A DNA stretch of 64,000 bases from positions 186,001 to 250,000 of the forward strand of contig NZ_BCWN01000001.1 of assembly GCF_001592225.1 (NCBI RefSeq), read 5' to 3'. Origin of the DNA: Castellaniella caeni NBRC 101664. Lineage in GTDB: Bacteria; Pseudomonadota; Gammaproteobacteria; Burkholderiales; Burkholderiaceae_B. Made by a program: the position numbers and the translations under genes. This document shows, piece by piece, positions 40,662 to 52,405 of this stretch (positions are counted from its first letter, which is position 1; every line of letters starts with the position of its first letter). The notes beneath the pieces were generated by a model. The model saw only the letters and a list, made by a program, of their open reading frames with translations, was not told where the DNA came from and made no database searches.

Positions 40662-41972
40662 TCAATCTGCAGTGCGCGGTACGACGCCGGGGCGGTGGGC
40701 GGGCGCAGCGCCCGCCTCTTGCCCGTAGCGCCGCGCCACATAGTCTTCGACAATCTGTTTGAACTCTTCGGCGATGGTGTCGCCCTTGAGCGTGACCGTA
40801 CGCTTGCCATCGACGTAGACCGGCGCCGAGGGCACTTCGCCCGTGCCCGGCAGGCTGATGCCGATATCGGCGTGGCGGCTTTCGCCCGGGCCGTTGACCA
40901 CGCAGCCCATGACGGCCACGTGCATGTTCTCGACCCCCGGATAGCGGTTCTTCCAGACCGGCATCTGCGCACGCAGATAGGCCTGGATGCTGGCCGCCAG
41001 CTCTTGGAAGACCGTGCTGCTGGTGCGCCCGCAGCCCGGGCAGGCCACCACCATCGGCGTGAAGGCCCGCAAGCCCATAGTCTGCAGGATTTCTTGCGCC
41101 ACCACGACCTCGCGGCAGCGGTCGCCGCCGGGTTCGGGGGTGAGAGAAATACGGATGGTGTCGCCAATGCCCTGCTGCAACAGCACGGCCAGCGCCGCCG
41201 TGGAAGCCACGATACCCTTGGAGCCCATGCCGGCCTCGGTGAGGCCCAGGTGCAGGGGGTAGTCGCAGCGCGCGGACAGTGTCTGGTAGACGGCAATGAG
41301 ATCCTGCACGTGGCTGACCTTGCACGACAGCACGATGGCGTCGCCGCGCAGGCCCAGCTCTTGGGCGCGCTCGGCGTTGCTGATGGCGGAGACCACCAGG
41401 GCCTCGCGCATGACGGCATTGGCCGGCCAGGGTGTGGCCCGCGCGGCGTTCTCGTCCATCATGCGCGCCAGCAGAATCTGGTCGAGGCTGCCCCAGTTGA
41501 CGCCAATGCGGATGGGCTTGTCGTGGCGGCACGCGACTTCGATCATCTGCGCGAAATTGTCGTCGCGGTGCTTGCCCGCGCCCATGTTGCCCGGATTGAT
41601 GCGGTACTTGGACAGGGCCTGGGCACAATCGGGAAACTGCGTGAGCAGCTTGTGGCCGTTGTAGTGAAAATCGCCCACCAGCGGCACCGGCACCCCCATG
41701 CGATCGAGGAGGTTGCGGATTTCACCCACCTGGGCCGCCGCCTCGGGGGTGTTGACCGTCACGCGCACCAGTTCGGAGCCGGCCTGCCAAAGCTCGCGCA
41801 CCTGCCGCGCGGTGGCCTGGGCATCGGCGGTGTCGGTGTTGGTCATGGACTGCACCACCACGGGCGCGCCACCGCCCACCTGGATGGCGTGGTCGCCCCA
41901 GCGGACGGTGACGGCCCGCGTCGCGCGACGCGCGGCGACGGAGGGTTCGGAAATATCAAGAGCAGCAGTCAT
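40662..41972 (-). CDS. ispG: 4-hydroxy-3-methylbut-2-enyl diphosphate synthase
   Basis: An iron-sulfur enzyme of the MEP isoprenoid pathway, 436 residues. The cluster cysteines are in [12 protein letters not shown] and [17 protein letters not shown]. The N-terminal TIM barrel has [11 protein letters not shown] and YRINPGNMG. The ATG at 41972 overlaps the rodZ stop as ATGA. Between rodZ and hisS, the common betaproteobacterial order. Confidence 0.96.
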   Translation of the reverse strand: MTAALDISEPSVAARRATRAVTVRWGDHAIQVGGGAPVVVQSMTNTDTADAQATARQVRELWQAGSELVRVTVNTPEAAAQVGEIRNLLDRMGVPVPLVGDFHYNGHKLLTQFPDCAQALSKYRINPGNMGAGKHRDDNFAQMIEVACRHDKPIRIGVNWGSLDQILLARMMDENAARATPWPANAVMREALVVSAISNAERAQELGLRGDAIVLSCKVSHVQDLIAVYQTLSARCDYPLHLGLTEAGMGSKGIVASTAALAVLLQQGIGDTIRISLTPEPGGDRCREVVVAQEILQTMGLRAFTPMVVACPGCGRTSSTVFQELAASIQAYLRAQMPVWKNRYPGVENMHVAVMGCVVNGPGESRHADIGISLPGTGEVPSAPVYVDGKRTVTLKGDTIAEEFKQIVEDYVARRYGQEAGAAPAHRPGVVPRTAD

Positions 41973-42472
41973 GGGCGCAGGGCCTTCAACCAGTCGAACA
42001 CCAGCCACTGATCGGGCACCCAGCCGCGGTCGATGGCGTAAAAACCAAAGGCGCAAAAGAGCACGAGAAGCAGCAACAGCCAGGCCCAGGTGCGGTGCGC
42101 GGGCTCGCCGCGCGGCGTCATGTCCATCTGCGGCAAGGCGTGGCGCGCGGTGGCCGCATGCACGGCGGGATGGGCGCGTCCCGGCCCGATGGCGTCATCC
42201 AGCAGACGCAGCATGGCTTCGGCATCGGTTTCCAGGAAACGGGCGTAGTTTTTCACCAGGCCGCGCAGAGGCACCCCTTCGGGCAGCCGCGCCCATTCGT
42301 TGGCCTCGAGGTGGCGTAGCTGCGCCGCCGAGTATTTGATGCGCGCCGAGACCTCGCCCAACGTGAGGCCACGGGTTTCGCGCAGCGCCTTCAGGGTGCT
42401 GCCCACCTGCGGCGAGGCGGCATCATCGGCGCTCTCGGGGTGCAGGAGGGCTTCGGCGAGAGACTCACTCAT
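41969..42472 (-). CDS. rodZ: RodZ-like helix-turn-helix membrane protein, short form
   Basis: A 167-residue protein with an N-terminal Xre-type helix-turn-helix ([32 protein letters not shown]) and one membrane helix (about 128-147). In E. coli RodZ, about 337 residues, links MreB to the wall-synthesis machinery through a periplasmic domain. Here only about 20 residues follow the helix, so the periplasmic domain is missing. It overlaps rlmN and ispG by ATGA junctions. Confidence 0.85.
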   Translation of the reverse strand: MSESLAEALLHPESADDAASPQVGSTLKALRETRGLTLGEVSARIKYSAAQLRHLEANEWARLPEGVPLRGLVKNYARFLETDAEAMLRLLDDAIGPGRAHPAVHAATARHALPQMDMTPRGEPAHRTWAWLLLLLVLFCAFGFYAIDRGWVPDQWLVFDWLKALRP

Positions 42473-43620
42473 GCGTGCTCCTTTTTGCGAATGACGACGC
42501 GCGCGCGGTCGGGCAGGCGCTCGTTGATGCGAGTGCGGTCTTTGACCTCGCCCGCCAGCTGGCCGCAGGCGGCATCGATGTCGTCGCCACGGGTCTTGCG
42601 CACGGTGACGATGAGCCCGGCGTCGGTGAGCTGCTGGGCAAAGAGCCGGATGCGCGCCGTGGGCGAGCGCTTGAGCCCGGACTGCGGGAACGGGTTGAAC
42701 GGGATGAGGTTGAACTTGCAGCGCACCCGCCGGGCGACTTCGATGAGTTCGCGCGCCTGCTCGTCGGCATCGTTGACGCCGTCGAGCATGATGTATTCGA
42801 AGGTGATGAAGTCGCGCGGGGCGACTTCCAGATAGCGGTTGCAGGCGTCGAGCAGCTCGGCCAGCGGATACTTGCGATTGAGCGGCACCAGGCGGTCACG
42901 CAGCGTGTCGTTGGGCGCATGCAGCGACACGGCCAGCGCCACCGGGCAGTCGCGTGCCAGGCGGTCGATCATGGGCACCACCCCCGAAGTGGACACCGTG
43001 ACGCGGCGGCGCGACAGGCCATACGCATGGTCGTCCACCATCAGGCGCAGGGCGCCCAGCACCTGGTCGTAATTGAGCAGCGGCTCGCCCATGCCCATCA
43101 TGACCACGTTGCTGACGGCACGCTGGGCGTCTTCGGCCGGCCCGTTCAGGCGTGCCGCCTGGGGGTCGTCGCGCAGAGCACGGTTGGCGTACCACAACTG
43201 GCCGACGATTTCGGCGGTGGTGAGGTTGCGGCTGAAGCCCTGGTAGCCGGTGGAACAAAATGGACAGGCCACGGTGCAACCCGCCTGGCTGGAGATGCAC
43301 AGGGTGCCGCGGTCGTCTTCGGGGATGAAGACGGTCTCGATGGCATTGCCCAGCCCCATGTCGAAGAGCCACTTGCGCGTGCCGTCGGCGGAACGCTTTT
43401 CAAGGTTGAGCGGCGGCGCCTGCACGATGCAGTGCGCATCGAGCTGGGCGCGGAATTCTTTGGCCAGATCGCTCATGTCGTCGAAACGATCGACCCCGCG
43501 CTGGTGCACCCACTGCGACAGCTGGCGCGCGCGAAAGGGTTTGCCGCCCCACTGCGCAACCAGGGCTTGAAGGGCGGCGGGGTCGAGCCCCAGCACATTG
43601 ACGGATTCGGTAGCGGACAT
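42469..43620 (-). CDS. rlmN: Dual-specificity 23S rRNA (A2503)/tRNA (A37) C2-methyltransferase RlmN
   Basis: A 383-residue radical SAM methyltransferase. The cluster motif is [11 protein letters not shown], with [11 protein letters not shown] following, and the methyl-carrying Cys is in [12 protein letters not shown]. It modifies A2503 of 23S rRNA and A37 of some tRNAs. The ATG at 43620 is preferred over TTG 43626. Its stop overlaps rodZ. Confidence 0.96.
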   Translation of the reverse strand: MSATESVNVLGLDPAALQALVAQWGGKPFRARQLSQWVHQRGVDRFDDMSDLAKEFRAQLDAHCIVQAPPLNLEKRSADGTRKWLFDMGLGNAIETVFIPEDDRGTLCISSQAGCTVACPFCSTGYQGFSRNLTTAEIVGQLWYANRALRDDPQAARLNGPAEDAQRAVSNVVMMGMGEPLLNYDQVLGALRLMVDDHAYGLSRRRVTVSTSGVVPMIDRLARDCPVALAVSLHAPNDTLRDRLVPLNRKYPLAELLDACNRYLEVAPRDFITFEYIMLDGVNDADEQARELIEVARRVRCKFNLIPFNPFPQSGLKRSPTARIRLFAQQLTDAGLIVTVRKTRGDDIDAACGQLAGEVKDRTRINERLPDRARVVIRKKEHA

Positions 43621-43743
43621 GAGCAATCAAAAGAGGAAAACGGGCCCCGGACATCCAGAACCCAGGTGCCCCGCGCGCCGGTTCACGGCAAGGAACCGGG
43701 CGGAACACGAGCCACTAGGGGCCAGTCACCAGGCCCCGTGCGA

Positions 43744-44169
43744 TCAGCGGCTGAAAATATTGCTTTCGGGGAAGAAGAAAGCGATTTCCACCGCCGCGGT
43801 TTCGGCAGCGTCGGAGCCGTGCACGGCATTGGCGTCGATGCTGTCGGCGAAGTCGGCGCGGATGGTGCCGGGAGCGGCCTTCTTGGGGTCGGTGGCGCCC
43901 ATCAGGTCGCGGTTCTTGCCGATGGCCGATTCACCTTCGAGCACTTGCACGAACACCGGGCCCGACACCATGAAATCGACCAGGTCTTTGAAGAAGGGGC
44001 GTTCTTTGTGCACGGCATAGAAACGCTCGGCCTCGCCACGCGACAGCTGCTGCAGGCGGGCTGCCACAACTTTCAGGCCTGCCTGCTCGAAGCGGGCGAC
44101 GATCTGGCCAATTGCATTCTTGGCAACGGCGTCAGGCTTGATGATGGAAAGGGTACGTTCGATGGCCAT
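43744..44169 (-). CDS. ndk: Nucleoside diphosphate kinase
   Basis: A 141-residue cytoplasmic enzyme that balances NTP pools. The phosphohistidine is in [12 protein letters not shown]. The N-terminus [18 protein letters not shown] is typical. It heads the minus-strand run down to purA, and is divergent from valS across 186 bp. A GC-rich inverted repeat (GGGGCC/GGCCCC) follows its stop without a T-run. Confidence 0.97.
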   Translation of the reverse strand: MAIERTLSIIKPDAVAKNAIGQIVARFEQAGLKVVAARLQQLSRGEAERFYAVHKERPFFKDLVDFMVSGPVFVQVLEGESAIGKNRDLMGATDPKKAAPGTIRADFADSIDANAVHGSDAAETAAVEIAFFFPESNIFSR

Positions 44170-44355
44170 GAAAATTTCCGGTAGTGAACAGGGAAAGGGT
44201 GTTTCCCGTGAAAAGGTAGAATGTTCCCGCACAGGACGCCTCGTGCCGATGCACGGGTGCGCCTTCGCATTGGCGGTCAACCGCGCATTTTACCATGCGC
44301 GATTTCCCGAACATACGCCTACAATAATCCATTTTTTCGCCGTCCCTAGCCACCC

Positions 44356-47196
44356 ATGAGCGATTCCAACTCCACTTCCCTGCCCAAAAGTTTTGAACCC
44401 CAGGATATTGAATCCCGCTGGTACGACGAGTGGAACCGCCGCGGGGTATTCGACGGCGGACGCCACGTTGAACCGGTCGCCGACCACGCATCGACCCCGT
44501 TTGCCATCCAGTTTCCGCCGCCCAACGTGACGGGCACGCTGCATATGGGCCATGCCTTCAACCAGACCATCATGGATGGCCTGATCCGCTACCACCGCAT
44601 GCGCGGCGACGACACCGTCTTCATTCCCGGCACCGACCACGCCGGCATCGCCACCCAGATCGTCGTCGAACGCCAGCTGGATGCCGAAGGCATCTCACGC
44701 CACGACCTGGGTCGCGAAAAGTTCCTCGAGCGCATCTGGGCCTGGAAAGAAAAATCGGGCAGCACCATTACCGGACAGTTCCGCCGCCTGGGGTCGTCGT
44801 GCGACTGGTCGCGTGAATACTTCACCATGGACGAGCGCCTGTCGCGCGGCGTGGTCGAAGTGTTTGTGCGCCTCTACGAACAAGGCCTCATCTACCGTGG
44901 CAAGCGGCTGGTCAATTGGGACCCGGTTCTGGGCACGGCCGTCTCCGACCTCGAGGTGGTCAGCACCGAAGAAGACGGCCACATGTGGGAAATCCGCTAT
45001 CCGCTCACCCAGCCCGTGGACGGGCTCAGCCACCTGGTGGTGGCCACCACGCGCCCTGAAACCATGCTGGGCGACGTGGCCGTCATGGTGCACCCCGAAG
45101 ACGAACGCTACGCCCACCTCATCGGGCGCACGGTCACCCTGCCGCTGGTGGGGCGCGAAATCCCCATCATCGCCGATGACTACGTCGATCGTGAATTCGG
45201 CACGGGTGTGGTCAAGGTCACCCCGGCGCACGACTTCAACGACTACGCGGTGGGCCAGCGCCACCAGCTGCCCATGATCAGCATCCTCACACTGGACGCC
45301 AAGATCAACGACGAGGCCCCCGCCCAGTACCGCGGCCTCGATCGCTACGAGGCCCGCGCCCGCATCGTCGCCGACCTCGATGCCCAGGGCCTGCTGCAAC
45401 AAGTGCGCGCGCACAAGCTGATGGTGCCGCGCGGCGATCGCACCAACAGCATCATCGAGCCCATGCTCACCGACCAATGGTTCGTCGCCATGAGCAAGCC
45501 CGCTCCCGAGGGCAGCCTGCACCCGGGCAAGAGCATCACCCAGGTGGCGCTCGACGTCGTCGCCGACGGCCGGGTAAAGTTCGTCCCGGAAAACTGGAGC
45601 ACCACTTACAACCAGTGGCTCAACAACATTCAAGACTGGTGCATTTCCCGCCAGCTGTGGTGGGGCCATCAAATCCCTGCCTGGCATGCGCCCGACGGCC
45701 AGATTTTCGTCGCGCACTCGGCCGAAGAAGCCGAACAAAAGGCCCGGGCCGCGGGCGTGCGGGGGCCGCTCACGCGCGACGCCGACGTGCTGGACACCTG
45801 GTTCTCGTCCGCCCTGGTGCCCTTCACCGACCTGGGCTGGCCCGAACAGACCCCCGATCTCGCCCGCTACCTGCCCTCAGGCGTGCTGGTCACGGGCTTT
45901 GACATCATTTTCTTCTGGGTGGCGCGCATGATCATGATGAGCATGCACCACACCGGCCAGGTGCCCTTTCGCACCGTCTACGTCCATGGCCTGGTCTGCG
46001 ACATGGAAGGCAAGAAGATGTCGAAGTCCAAGGGCAACACCATCGACCCCGTCGATCTCATCGACGGCATCGGCCTCGACCCGCTCATCGCCAAGCGCAC
46101 GGTGGGCCTGATGAACCCCAAGCAGGCCGACAGCATCCGCAAGCGCACGCGCAAAGATTACCCCGAGGGCATCCCGGCCTACGGCGCCGACGCGCTGCGC
46201 TTCACCATGGCCGCCTATGCCACCCTGGGGCGCAACATCAACTTCGACCTCAAGCGCTGCGAGGGCTACCGCAACTTCTGCAACAAGCTCTGGAACGCCA
46301 CCCGCTTCGTGCTCATGAACGTCGAGGGCCAGGCGCTGGGCACGCCACAACCGGGCGACCTGTCCTTCGCCGACCGCTGGATCATCGACGGTCTGCAGGG
46401 CCTCATCACCGAAGTGCATGCGGGCTTCGCGCAATACCGCTTCGACCAGGTGGCCGACCGTCTCTACCACTTCATCTGGGACGAATACTGCGACTGGTAT
46501 CTGGAGCTTGCCAAGGTGCGCCTGCAAACGGGCAGCGCGGTCGAACAGGCCGCCACCCGGCGCACGCTCATCCACGTGCTCGAAACGCTGCTGCGCCTCA
46601 TCCACCCCATCATGCCCTTCATCACCGAAGAACTCTGGCAGAAGGTATCGGTGGCGGCCGACGTGCGCGCCGCCGACACCGAAGACAGCATCAGCGTGCA
46701 GCCCTACCCGGTGGCACGCGACACCCTGCGCGATGCGTCCGCCGTGGCGCAGATGACCACGCTCAAATCACTCACCGAAGCCATCCGCGCCCTGCGCGGC
46801 GACATGAACCTGGCGCCCAGCCAGCGCGTGCCGCTGCTGGTGCAAGGCGCGCCGCAGGGCCTGGACGAACTGGCCCCCTACCTCTCGACCCTCGCCCGCC
46901 TGGCAAGCGTGCAGGCCGTCGCCCAGCTGCCCGACCTGGGCGCGCCAGTGCAGGTGGTGGGCACCACACAGCTGATGCTGCACGTCGAAATCGACGTTGC
47001 CGCCGAACAGGCCCGCCTGGGCAAAGAGATCGCCCGCCTCGAGCACGAGATTGCCAAGGCACAGGCCAAGCTGGGCAATGCCAGCTTCGTCGAGCGGGCA
47101 CCGGCAGCCGTGGTCGAGCAAGAGAAAACCCGCCTGGCGCAGTTCGGTGAAACGCTTGCGCGCGTGCGCACCCAGCGCGCGCGCCTGCACGGCTGA
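44356..47196 (+). CDS. valS: Valyl-tRNA synthetase
   Basis: A 946-residue class I synthetase. HIGH motif variant is in [12 protein letters not shown] and KMSKS in [15 protein letters not shown]. The CP1 editing domain and a C-terminal coiled coil (about 880-946, [20 protein letters not shown]) are present. A TACAAT hexamer at 44320-44325 may be its -10, but no good -35 is seen. A terminator follows at 47243-47294. Confidence 0.97.
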   Translation: MSDSNSTSLPKSFEPQDIESRWYDEWNRRGVFDGGRHVEPVADHASTPFAIQFPPPNVTGTLHMGHAFNQTIMDGLIRYHRMRGDDTVFIPGTDHAGIATQIVVERQLDAEGISRHDLGREKFLERIWAWKEKSGSTITGQFRRLGSSCDWSREYFTMDERLSRGVVEVFVRLYEQGLIYRGKRLVNWDPVLGTAVSDLEVVSTEEDGHMWEIRYPLTQPVDGLSHLVVATTRPETMLGDVAVMVHPEDERYAHLIGRTVTLPLVGREIPIIADDYVDREFGTGVVKVTPAHDFNDYAVGQRHQLPMISILTLDAKINDEAPAQYRGLDRYEARARIVADLDAQGLLQQVRAHKLMVPRGDRTNSIIEPMLTDQWFVAMSKPAPEGSLHPGKSITQVALDVVADGRVKFVPENWSTTYNQWLNNIQDWCISRQLWWGHQIPAWHAPDGQIFVAHSAEEAEQKARAAGVRGPLTRDADVLDTWFSSALVPFTDLGWPEQTPDLARYLPSGVLVTGFDIIFFWVARMIMMSMHHTGQVPFRTVYVHGLVCDMEGKKMSKSKGNTIDPVDLIDGIGLDPLIAKRTVGLMNPKQADSIRKRTRKDYPEGIPAYGADALRFTMAAYATLGRNINFDLKRCEGYRNFCNKLWNATRFVLMNVEGQALGTPQPGDLSFADRWIIDGLQGLITEVHAGFAQYRFDQVADRLYHFIWDEYCDWYLELAKVRLQTGSAVEQAATRRTLIHVLETLLRLIHPIMPFITEELWQKVSVAADVRAADTEDSISVQPYPVARDTLRDASAVAQMTTLKSLTEAIRALRGDMNLAPSQRVPLLVQGAPQGLDELAPYLSTLARLASVQAVAQLPDLGAPVQVVGTTQLMLHVEIDVAAEQARLGKEIARLEHEIAKAQAKLGNASFVERAPAAVVEQEKTRLAQFGETLARVRTQRARLHG

Positions 47197-47242
47197 ATCC
47201 CGCCTCACGGCTCACGTCACAAGCCGCGACAAAAGCCGCTCA

Positions 47243-47294
47243 AACCGCCCTCCGACAGCTGGACATCGATCCGGCCTTCGGGGGGCGGTTTTTT
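47243..47294 (+). terminator. Intrinsic terminator of valS
   Basis: AACCGCCC (47243-47250) pairs with GGGCGGTT (47283-47290), followed by TTTT. The loop is long (32 bases). The remainder of the 248-bp gap up to pncB shows no clear promoter. Confidence 0.7.
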
Positions 47295-47444
47295 CAATAC
47301 GGGGCTTTACCGCGCACGCCCCGGCCCACCCGCTCGTTTTCCGCATATCACGCGGCACCGTGGGCAGGTTTCCGGGACGGCATTTTCACGCGGCCAAAAT
47401 CCGCTAACATGGGTCACAAGCAATTTCATTCAAACCAATTTCTC

Positions 47445-48644
47445 ATGCCCTCCTCCACCTTCCAGCCCGTGATCGAATCCCTGCTGGACACCGACCTGTA
47501 TAAATTCACCATGTGGCAGGCCATGCTGCATCGGCACCCGGCCGCTCAGGCGGAATACCAGTTCATCTGCCGCAACCGGCCCGAACACCCGCTGGCCGAA
47601 CTCGCCGACGAAATCGAACAACAGATCGACCACCTGTGCAGCCTGGGTTTTCGGCAAGACGAGCTGGATTATCTCAGCAGCCTGCGCTATATCAAATCCG
47701 ATTTCGTCGATTTTCTGTCGCTGTTTCACTTCCAGCGGCGTTTCATCGACGTCAGCGTGCAGGGCGACATGCTCAGCATCGTGGCGCGCGGCCCCCAGGT
47801 GCACGTCATGGGATTCGAGATTTTCGTGCTGGCTATCGTCAACGAGCTGTATTTCCGGCGCTATCAAACCCCCGACGTGCTCGACGAAGGGCGGCGGCGG
47901 CTGCAGGAAAAAATCCAGCTGCTGCACGCATTTTCACAAGAAGCGCCGCGCCGCTTTCCGCTGGCGATTTCCGATTTTGGCCTGCGCCGACGCTTTTCGC
48001 GCGCCTGGCAGACCGAAGTCGTCGAGCGCCTGCGCGCCGCGGTGCCGCAATACATCACCGGCACCTCCAACGTCGCGCTGGCAAAATCCCACGGCCTGAT
48101 ACCGGTGGGCACCATGGCGCACGAATATCTGCAGTCATATCAGGCATTCGGCAAAGTCAGGCTGCGCGATTTCCAGCGCGCGGCGCTGGAAGATTGGGTA
48201 CAGGAATATCGCGGCGACCTGGGTGTCGCCCTGACCGACGTGGTGGGCATGGATGCCTTCCTGGCCGATTTCGACCTGTATTTTGCCAAACTCTTTGACG
48301 GCCTGCGCCACGATTCGGGCGACCCGATCGCCTGGGGCGAAAAAGCCATCGCCCATTATCAAAAACTGCGCATCGACCCCGCCAGCAAACGCTTCGTTTT
48401 TTCAGATGGCCTCAATCTGCCGCAGGCGCTGAACATCTACCGTCATTTCGCCGACCGGGTACAGCTGGCGTTTGGCATCGGCACCAACCTGAGCAACGAC
48501 CTTGGGCCGCAGCCCCTGAACATCGTCATGAAACTGTTTCAGTGCAACGGCATGCCCACCGCCAAGCTGCCCGACAGCCCCGGCAAAGAACACTGCACCG
48601 ACGCCACCTTTCTGGCGTATTTGCGTCAGGTGTTCGGGCGTTAG
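47445..48644 (+). CDS. pncB: Nicotinate phosphoribosyltransferase
   Basis: Makes nicotinate mononucleotide from nicotinate and PRPP in NAD salvage. 399 residues, the E. coli size. Visible are [17 protein letters not shown], the autophosphorylated-His segment [12 protein letters not shown] and [14 protein letters not shown] 47445 aligns with the family start; ATG 47409 is also in frame but adds 12 residues. No strong Shine-Dalgarno is seen for either. It is convergent with tldD across 11 bp. Confidence 0.95.
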   Translation: MPSSTFQPVIESLLDTDLYKFTMWQAMLHRHPAAQAEYQFICRNRPEHPLAELADEIEQQIDHLCSLGFRQDELDYLSSLRYIKSDFVDFLSLFHFQRRFIDVSVQGDMLSIVARGPQVHVMGFEIFVLAIVNELYFRRYQTPDVLDEGRRRLQEKIQLLHAFSQEAPRRFPLAISDFGLRRRFSRAWQTEVVERLRAAVPQYITGTSNVALAKSHGLIPVGTMAHEYLQSYQAFGKVRLRDFQRAALEDWVQEYRGDLGVALTDVVGMDAFLADFDLYFAKLFDGLRHDSGDPIAWGEKAIAHYQKLRIDPASKRFVFSDGLNLPQALNIYRHFADRVQLAFGIGTNLSNDLGPQPLNIVMKLFQCNGMPTAKLPDSPGKEHCTDATFLAYLRQVFGR

Positions 48645-48655
48645 CGAGCTGGGCG

Positions 48656-50110
48656 TCAGGCGGTGCCGCCCACGGTCAGCCCGTCGATGCGCAGCGTGGG
48701 CATGCCCACGCCCACCGGTACGCTCTGGCCTTCTTTGCCGCAGGTGCCCACCCCCGAATCGAGCGCGAGGTCGTGGCCGATCATGCCGATGCGGCGCATG
48801 GCCTCGGGGCCGCTGCCGATCAGGGTAGCCCCCTTCACAGGATGCGTGACCTTGCCGTTTTCGATGAGATAGGCCTCGGACGCTGAAAAGACGAACTTGC
48901 CGCTGGTGATGTCCACCTGCCCGCCACCAAAATTGACGGCATACAGGCCGCGCTTCACCGAGGCGACGATTTCTTCGGGATCGGCCTGGCCTGCCAGCAT
49001 GTAGGTGTTGGTCATGCGCGGCATGGGCAGATGCGCATAGGATTCGCGCCGCCCGTTGCCCGTGGGTGCCTGCTTCATGAGACGCGCATTGAGGGAATCC
49101 TGCATGTAGCCGCGCAAGATGCCGTCTTCGATGAGCACGTTGTGCTGCGTGGGGTGGCCTTCGTCATCCACGTTGAGCGACCCGCGCCGATCGGGCAAGG
49201 TGCCGTCATCGACCACCGTGACGCCGCGCGAGGCCACCTGCTCGCCGATGCGCCCGGAAAACACGCTGGAACCCTTGCGGTTGAAGTCGCCCTCGAGGCC
49301 GTGACCCACGGCTTCGTGCAACAGAATGCCCGGCCAGCCCGAGCCCAGCACGACGGTCATCTGCCCGGCGGGCGCCGGACGCGCCTCGAGGTTGACACGC
49401 GCCTCGTGCACCGCCCGTTCGACGTAGCCGCGCAGGATGTCGTCGGTGAAATAGGCCAGGCCAGTGCGCCCGCCACCCCCACCGTGCCCCATTTCGCGCC
49501 GCCCCTTGCGCTCGGCGATGACGGTGAGCGATAGGCGCACCAGGGGGCGCACGTCGGCTACCAGGCGGCCATCGCTGCCCGCCACGAGGACGACGTCGTA
49601 TTCGGCGGCCAGGCCCGCCATGACCTGGATGATTTCGGGGTCGGCGGCGCGCGCCATGGCTTCGAGCCGTTCGAGCAAGGCGACCTTGTCGGGCGCCGAC
49701 AGGGAATCGACCGGATTGACGGCGGCATACAGGCGATGGGGAGAATCGAGCCCGCCATCGACCCGGCGGCGGCCCGCCCCTTGGCGCGCGATGGTGCGCA
49801 CAGCCCGGGCGGAAGACAGCAGCGCCGCGGGCGAGAGGCTGTCGGAATAGGCGAAGGCGGTTTTTTCGCCGCTGACCGCGCGCACGCCGACGCCCTGGTC
49901 GATGGAGAAGCTGCCCGTCTTGACGATGCCTTCTTCGAGGCTCCAGCCCTCGGAGCAGCTGTACTGGAAGTACAGGTCGGCATAATCCACCCGGTGGGTA
50001 TGGATTTCGGACAAGGCCCGCGCCAGGTGCGATTCGTCGAGCCCCCAGGGGTCGAGCAGCAGGGAGCGGGCGGTATTGAGGGCTTCCAAGCCAGGTTCAA
50101 TCAGTTTCAT
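48656..50110 (-). CDS. tldD: Metalloprotease TldD
   Basis: A 484-residue cytoplasmic zinc protease that works as a heterodimer with TldE (PmbA) and degrades unfolded or modified peptides. The metal motif is [14 protein letters not shown]-terminal signatures [26 protein letters not shown] and [15 protein letters not shown] are typical. ATG 50110 ([11 protein letters not shown]) is chosen. The partner gene is not in the window. It follows the nitrilase-family gene by 19 bases. Confidence 0.95.
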   Translation of the reverse strand: MKLIEPGLEALNTARSLLLDPWGLDESHLARALSEIHTHRVDYADLYFQYSCSEGWSLEEGIVKTGSFSIDQGVGVRAVSGEKTAFAYSDSLSPAALLSSARAVRTIARQGAGRRRVDGGLDSPHRLYAAVNPVDSLSAPDKVALLERLEAMARAADPEIIQVMAGLAAEYDVVLVAGSDGRLVADVRPLVRLSLTVIAERKGRREMGHGGGGGRTGLAYFTDDILRGYVERAVHEARVNLEARPAPAGQMTVVLGSGWPGILLHEAVGHGLEGDFNRKGSSVFSGRIGEQVASRGVTVVDDGTLPDRRGSLNVDDEGHPTQHNVLIEDGILRGYMQDSLNARLMKQAPTGNGRRESYAHLPMPRMTNTYMLAGQADPEEIVASVKRGLYAVNFGGGQVDITSGKFVFSASEAYLIENGKVTHPVKGATLIGSGPEAMRRIGMIGHDLALDSGVGTCGKEGQSVPVGVGMPTLRIDGLTVGGTA

Positions 50111-50129
50111 CGGGGAAGATCCAGAACAA

Positions 50130-50942
50130 TTACAAGACCCGGTGGTGCAAGGCGGGCAAAGACTGCCGCACGGCATCGAGACGTGCGGCAGCCAGCACCC
50201 CGCCAGCCAGACCAGGGCCCTCGGGCAGGACGTCGAGAATATCCCCCCAGGGGTCGATCAGCATGGAATGACCCCAGGTACGACGGCCATTTTCATGCAA
50301 GCCCCCTTGCGCGCTGGCCAGGACATAACACTGGTTTTCGATGGCCCGCGCGCGCAGCAGCACTTCCCAGTGTACAGAACCCGTGGTGTGCGTGAAAGCG
50401 GCGGGCAGCACCATCAGGCGCACGTCGCCCTGCGCCCTGAAAAACTCGGGAAACCGCAGGTCGTAGCAAATACCCAGCGCCACCCGGCCAAAAGGACTGT
50501 CGAATACCTGGGGCGGTTCGTCGCCGGGCCGGATGGCCCGGGATTCGTCGTAGGATTCGGTGTCCCGCGCGAAACTGAACAGGTGGATTTTGTCGTAGCG
50601 CGCGCACAGGCTGCCGTCGGGCCGATAGACCAGGCAGGCATTGTAGATACGCTGGGCATCGGGACTATGCAAGGGCAAGGTGCCACCCACCAGCCAGATG
50701 CCGTGCTGCCGGGCCTGTCCGGCGAGAAACGCTTGAATGGGGCCATCGCCGGGGTGTTCAGCCAAAGGCAATTTGTCGGTATCGCGACGGCCCATGAAAC
50801 AGAAATACTCGGGCAAGGCCACCAGCCGGGCCCCCTTTTGCGCAGCCTGCCCGATCCAGTGCGCCGCGGCGGCGAGATTCTCGTCCACGGAAACCCCCGA
50901 GACCATCTGCACGGCCGCGACGGAAAATGTGCTTTCCTGCAT
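50130..50942 (-). CDS. Carbon-nitrogen hydrolase (Nit1-like, nitrilase superfamily)
   Basis: A 270-residue cytoplasmic amidase. The catalytic Glu-Lys-Cys triad is seen in [15 protein letters not shown] and [12 protein letters not shown]. The closest functional relatives are Nit1-type deaminated-glutathione amidases, but the substrate cannot be proven from sequence. ATG 50942 follows AGAGG at 8 bases. It is upstream of tldD on the same strand and divergent from the H-NS-like gene. Confidence 0.9.
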   Translation of the reverse strand: MQESTFSVAAVQMVSGVSVDENLAAAAHWIGQAAQKGARLVALPEYFCFMGRRDTDKLPLAEHPGDGPIQAFLAGQARQHGIWLVGGTLPLHSPDAQRIYNACLVYRPDGSLCARYDKIHLFSFARDTESYDESRAIRPGDEPPQVFDSPFGRVALGICYDLRFPEFFRAQGDVRLMVLPAAFTHTTGSVHWEVLLRARAIENQCYVLASAQGGLHENGRRTWGHSMLIDPWGDILDVLPEGPGLAGGVLAAARLDAVRQSLPALHHRVL

Positions 50943-50983
50943 TGCTATCACCTCTTAATCGACCTCGATCCGGACATTCAACA

Positions 50984-50997
50984 TTTGATACATCAAA
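50984..50997. repeat. Short palindrome between nitrilase-family and hns-like genes
   Basis: TTTGAT-AC-ATCAAA is a perfect 6-bp inverted repeat in the AT-rich 173-bp divergent gap. It resembles an FNR half-site pair but the 2-base spacer is wrong for FNR. Confidence 0.35.
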
Positions 50998-51010
50998 ACT
51001 TTGCCTTAGG

Positions 51011-51042
51011 TTGACACAAAAAACGGAAAATCCGCTTAAAAT
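51011..51042 (+). promoter_or_regulatory. Possible sigma-70 promoter of the hns-like gene
   Basis: TTGACA (51011-51016) is a perfect -35. The best -10, TAAAAT (51037-51042), is 20 bases away, longer than normal. The gap also holds CGGA-AAA-TCCG between them. Confidence 0.35.
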
Positions 51043-51115
51043 CCAAACCACCTGCGGATACCGAGACATCCGTAAAAACATCCGTAAAAAATCACTTTAC
51101 ATGGAGCATCCAATA

Positions 51116-51508
51116 ATGGCCCGCACCAGTTACGCCAGTCAGAAATCACGGCTAGAGAAAGAAAAAGCCAAAATCGAAAAGCAGCTGCAAAGCCTGCAGG
51201 CGAAACAGCGCAAACCGATCATTACCTCGATCGTGCGATCCATGCGTGATTATGGCATCACACCCGAAGAAATTGCCGCCGCTTTTTCGCCCCGCGCCAG
51301 CAGCCGCAATACCGACGGCGCCCGCAAGCCCACCAGCGCCAGTGCCAGCAAGCGCACGGTGCCGGCCAAATACCGCCACCCCGAAACCCAGGCCGAATGG
51401 ACGGGCCGCGGCCGCGCGCCGCTTTGGGTCGTCGAGGCCGAAGCCGCCGGCACGCCGCGCGAAGTCTTTCTCATCGAAAAAGTGGCAGCCGACGCAACCG
51501 CCGACTAA
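51116..51508 (+). CDS. H-NS-family nucleoid protein
   Basis: A 130-residue DNA-binding protein. The N-terminal coiled coil (about 8-45, SRLEKEKAKIEKQLQSLQAKQ) makes dimers. The C-terminal H-NS domain has the core YRHPETQAEWTGRGRAPLWV. A basic Ala/Ser/Lys linker joins them. It likely silences AT-rich DNA. ATG 51116 has GGAG 9 bases upstream; the frame to 50927 is non-coding leader. Not enough to say which of several paralogues it is. Confidence 0.92.
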   Translation: MARTSYASQKSRLEKEKAKIEKQLQSLQAKQRKPIITSIVRSMRDYGITPEEIAAAFSPRASSRNTDGARKPTSASASKRTVPAKYRHPETQAEWTGRGRAPLWVVEAEAAGTPREVFLIEKVAADATAD

Positions 51509-51521
51509 GCCCGCCGCTCCT

Positions 51522-51563
51522 TTCCAGACAACGGTGGGCGCGCACGGCGCACACCGTCTGGAA
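51522..51563. terminator. Hairpin between convergent hns-like and DUF4136 genes
   Basis: TTCCAGAC...GGTG pairs with CACC...GTCTGGAA, a 12-bp stem with a 3-base bulge. No T-run on either side. It probably folds at the end of both transcripts. Confidence 0.5.
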
Positions 51564-51607
51564 GGGGCATTGCGCCGCGCCAGCGCACGGCCCGTTGCAA
51601 GGGTTTT

Positions 51608-52237
51608 TCAGCGCGGCAGCGGATACCGGATTTCAATCACCTGCCCATTCATCCCGGGAAAGCGGTCAAATGCCGCACGGGCCAGATACGGCATGGCGGC
51701 CCCCAGGCGACCTTCCGGGCCAATGGTTTCAGCACTGGCACGATAAACTTCTTTGCCCCGCTGGGATCGATCGTCGATTTGCACCGACAGCCGCAAGCGC
51801 GTCACGATGACGGGCACCGATTCAACGACGGGCCCATAGCCCCAACCACCCCACGGCTGCCGATACGCGAAACCCGGCCCCACGAACCCCGGATAAAAAT
51901 AAGGGTCGACCATCTGCTGGCGCCATTCGCGCGAACGTTCGGCGCCGTATTCGACGTGCACGACGAAACGGGCCTGACTGGCACTGGACGCCTCGACCAG
52001 CCCCGTGGGCCCCAGGGCCGCCCGCACGGCATCGGAAAACGTTTGAAACTGCAGATTATTTTGCTGCGCGGCATCGGGCTGTATCCAATACAGCGCCCCG
52101 GCCGTCTGTTCAGGCCACTGCTGATAACGGGTCAGTTGGGCGGAAAATACATTGGCGCAACCGGCCATGGACAGCGCCAGGCAAGATAAAGCCAGGCAGC
52201 GCAGCGCGCGGTGCCACCAAGGGCTTGAATATTTCAT
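51608..52237 (-). CDS. DUF4136 lipoprotein
   Basis: A 209-residue predicted lipoprotein with signal peptide and lipobox LSMAGC. The rest matches the DUF4136 pattern: FSDAVRAALGPTGLVEASSASQARFVVHVEY, a Tyr/Pro/Gly-rich centre (YFYPGFVGPGFAYRQPWGGWGYG) and a C-terminal LARAAFDRFPG. Function is unknown. It is probably anchored in the envelope. Divergent from pepN. Confidence 0.85.
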   Translation of the reverse strand: MKYSSPWWHRALRCLALSCLALSMAGCANVFSAQLTRYQQWPEQTAGALYWIQPDAAQQNNLQFQTFSDAVRAALGPTGLVEASSASQARFVVHVEYGAERSREWRQQMVDPYFYPGFVGPGFAYRQPWGGWGYGPVVESVPVIVTRLRLSVQIDDRSQRGKEVYRASAETIGPEGRLGAAMPYLARAAFDRFPGMNGQVIEIRYPLPR

Positions 52238-52405
52238 CGCACACCCATCACATCATTGACGACTCTCATCGCCCTGATCATAGCGCCGCCTGCCTCTCGG
52301 CATGCACCGGCGTTGCACTCCGACACAAGGCGAACCCAGGCGCTGCGCGCGGCACGAGCCGACTACAATGAGGCTTGTTGATTACACCATTCCAGGGAAC
52401 GAGTC

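Noticed and set aside
40657-41628. A long N-terminal extension of hisS into ispG
   Set aside because: The HisRS family start [10 protein letters not shown] fits ATG 40656, and the extension overlaps the conserved ispG gene.
50984-50997. FNR box upstream of the hns-like gene
   Set aside because: The half-sites TTGAT/ATCAA are present, but the spacer is 2 bases, not 4, so FNR binding is not expected. Kept only as a palindrome.
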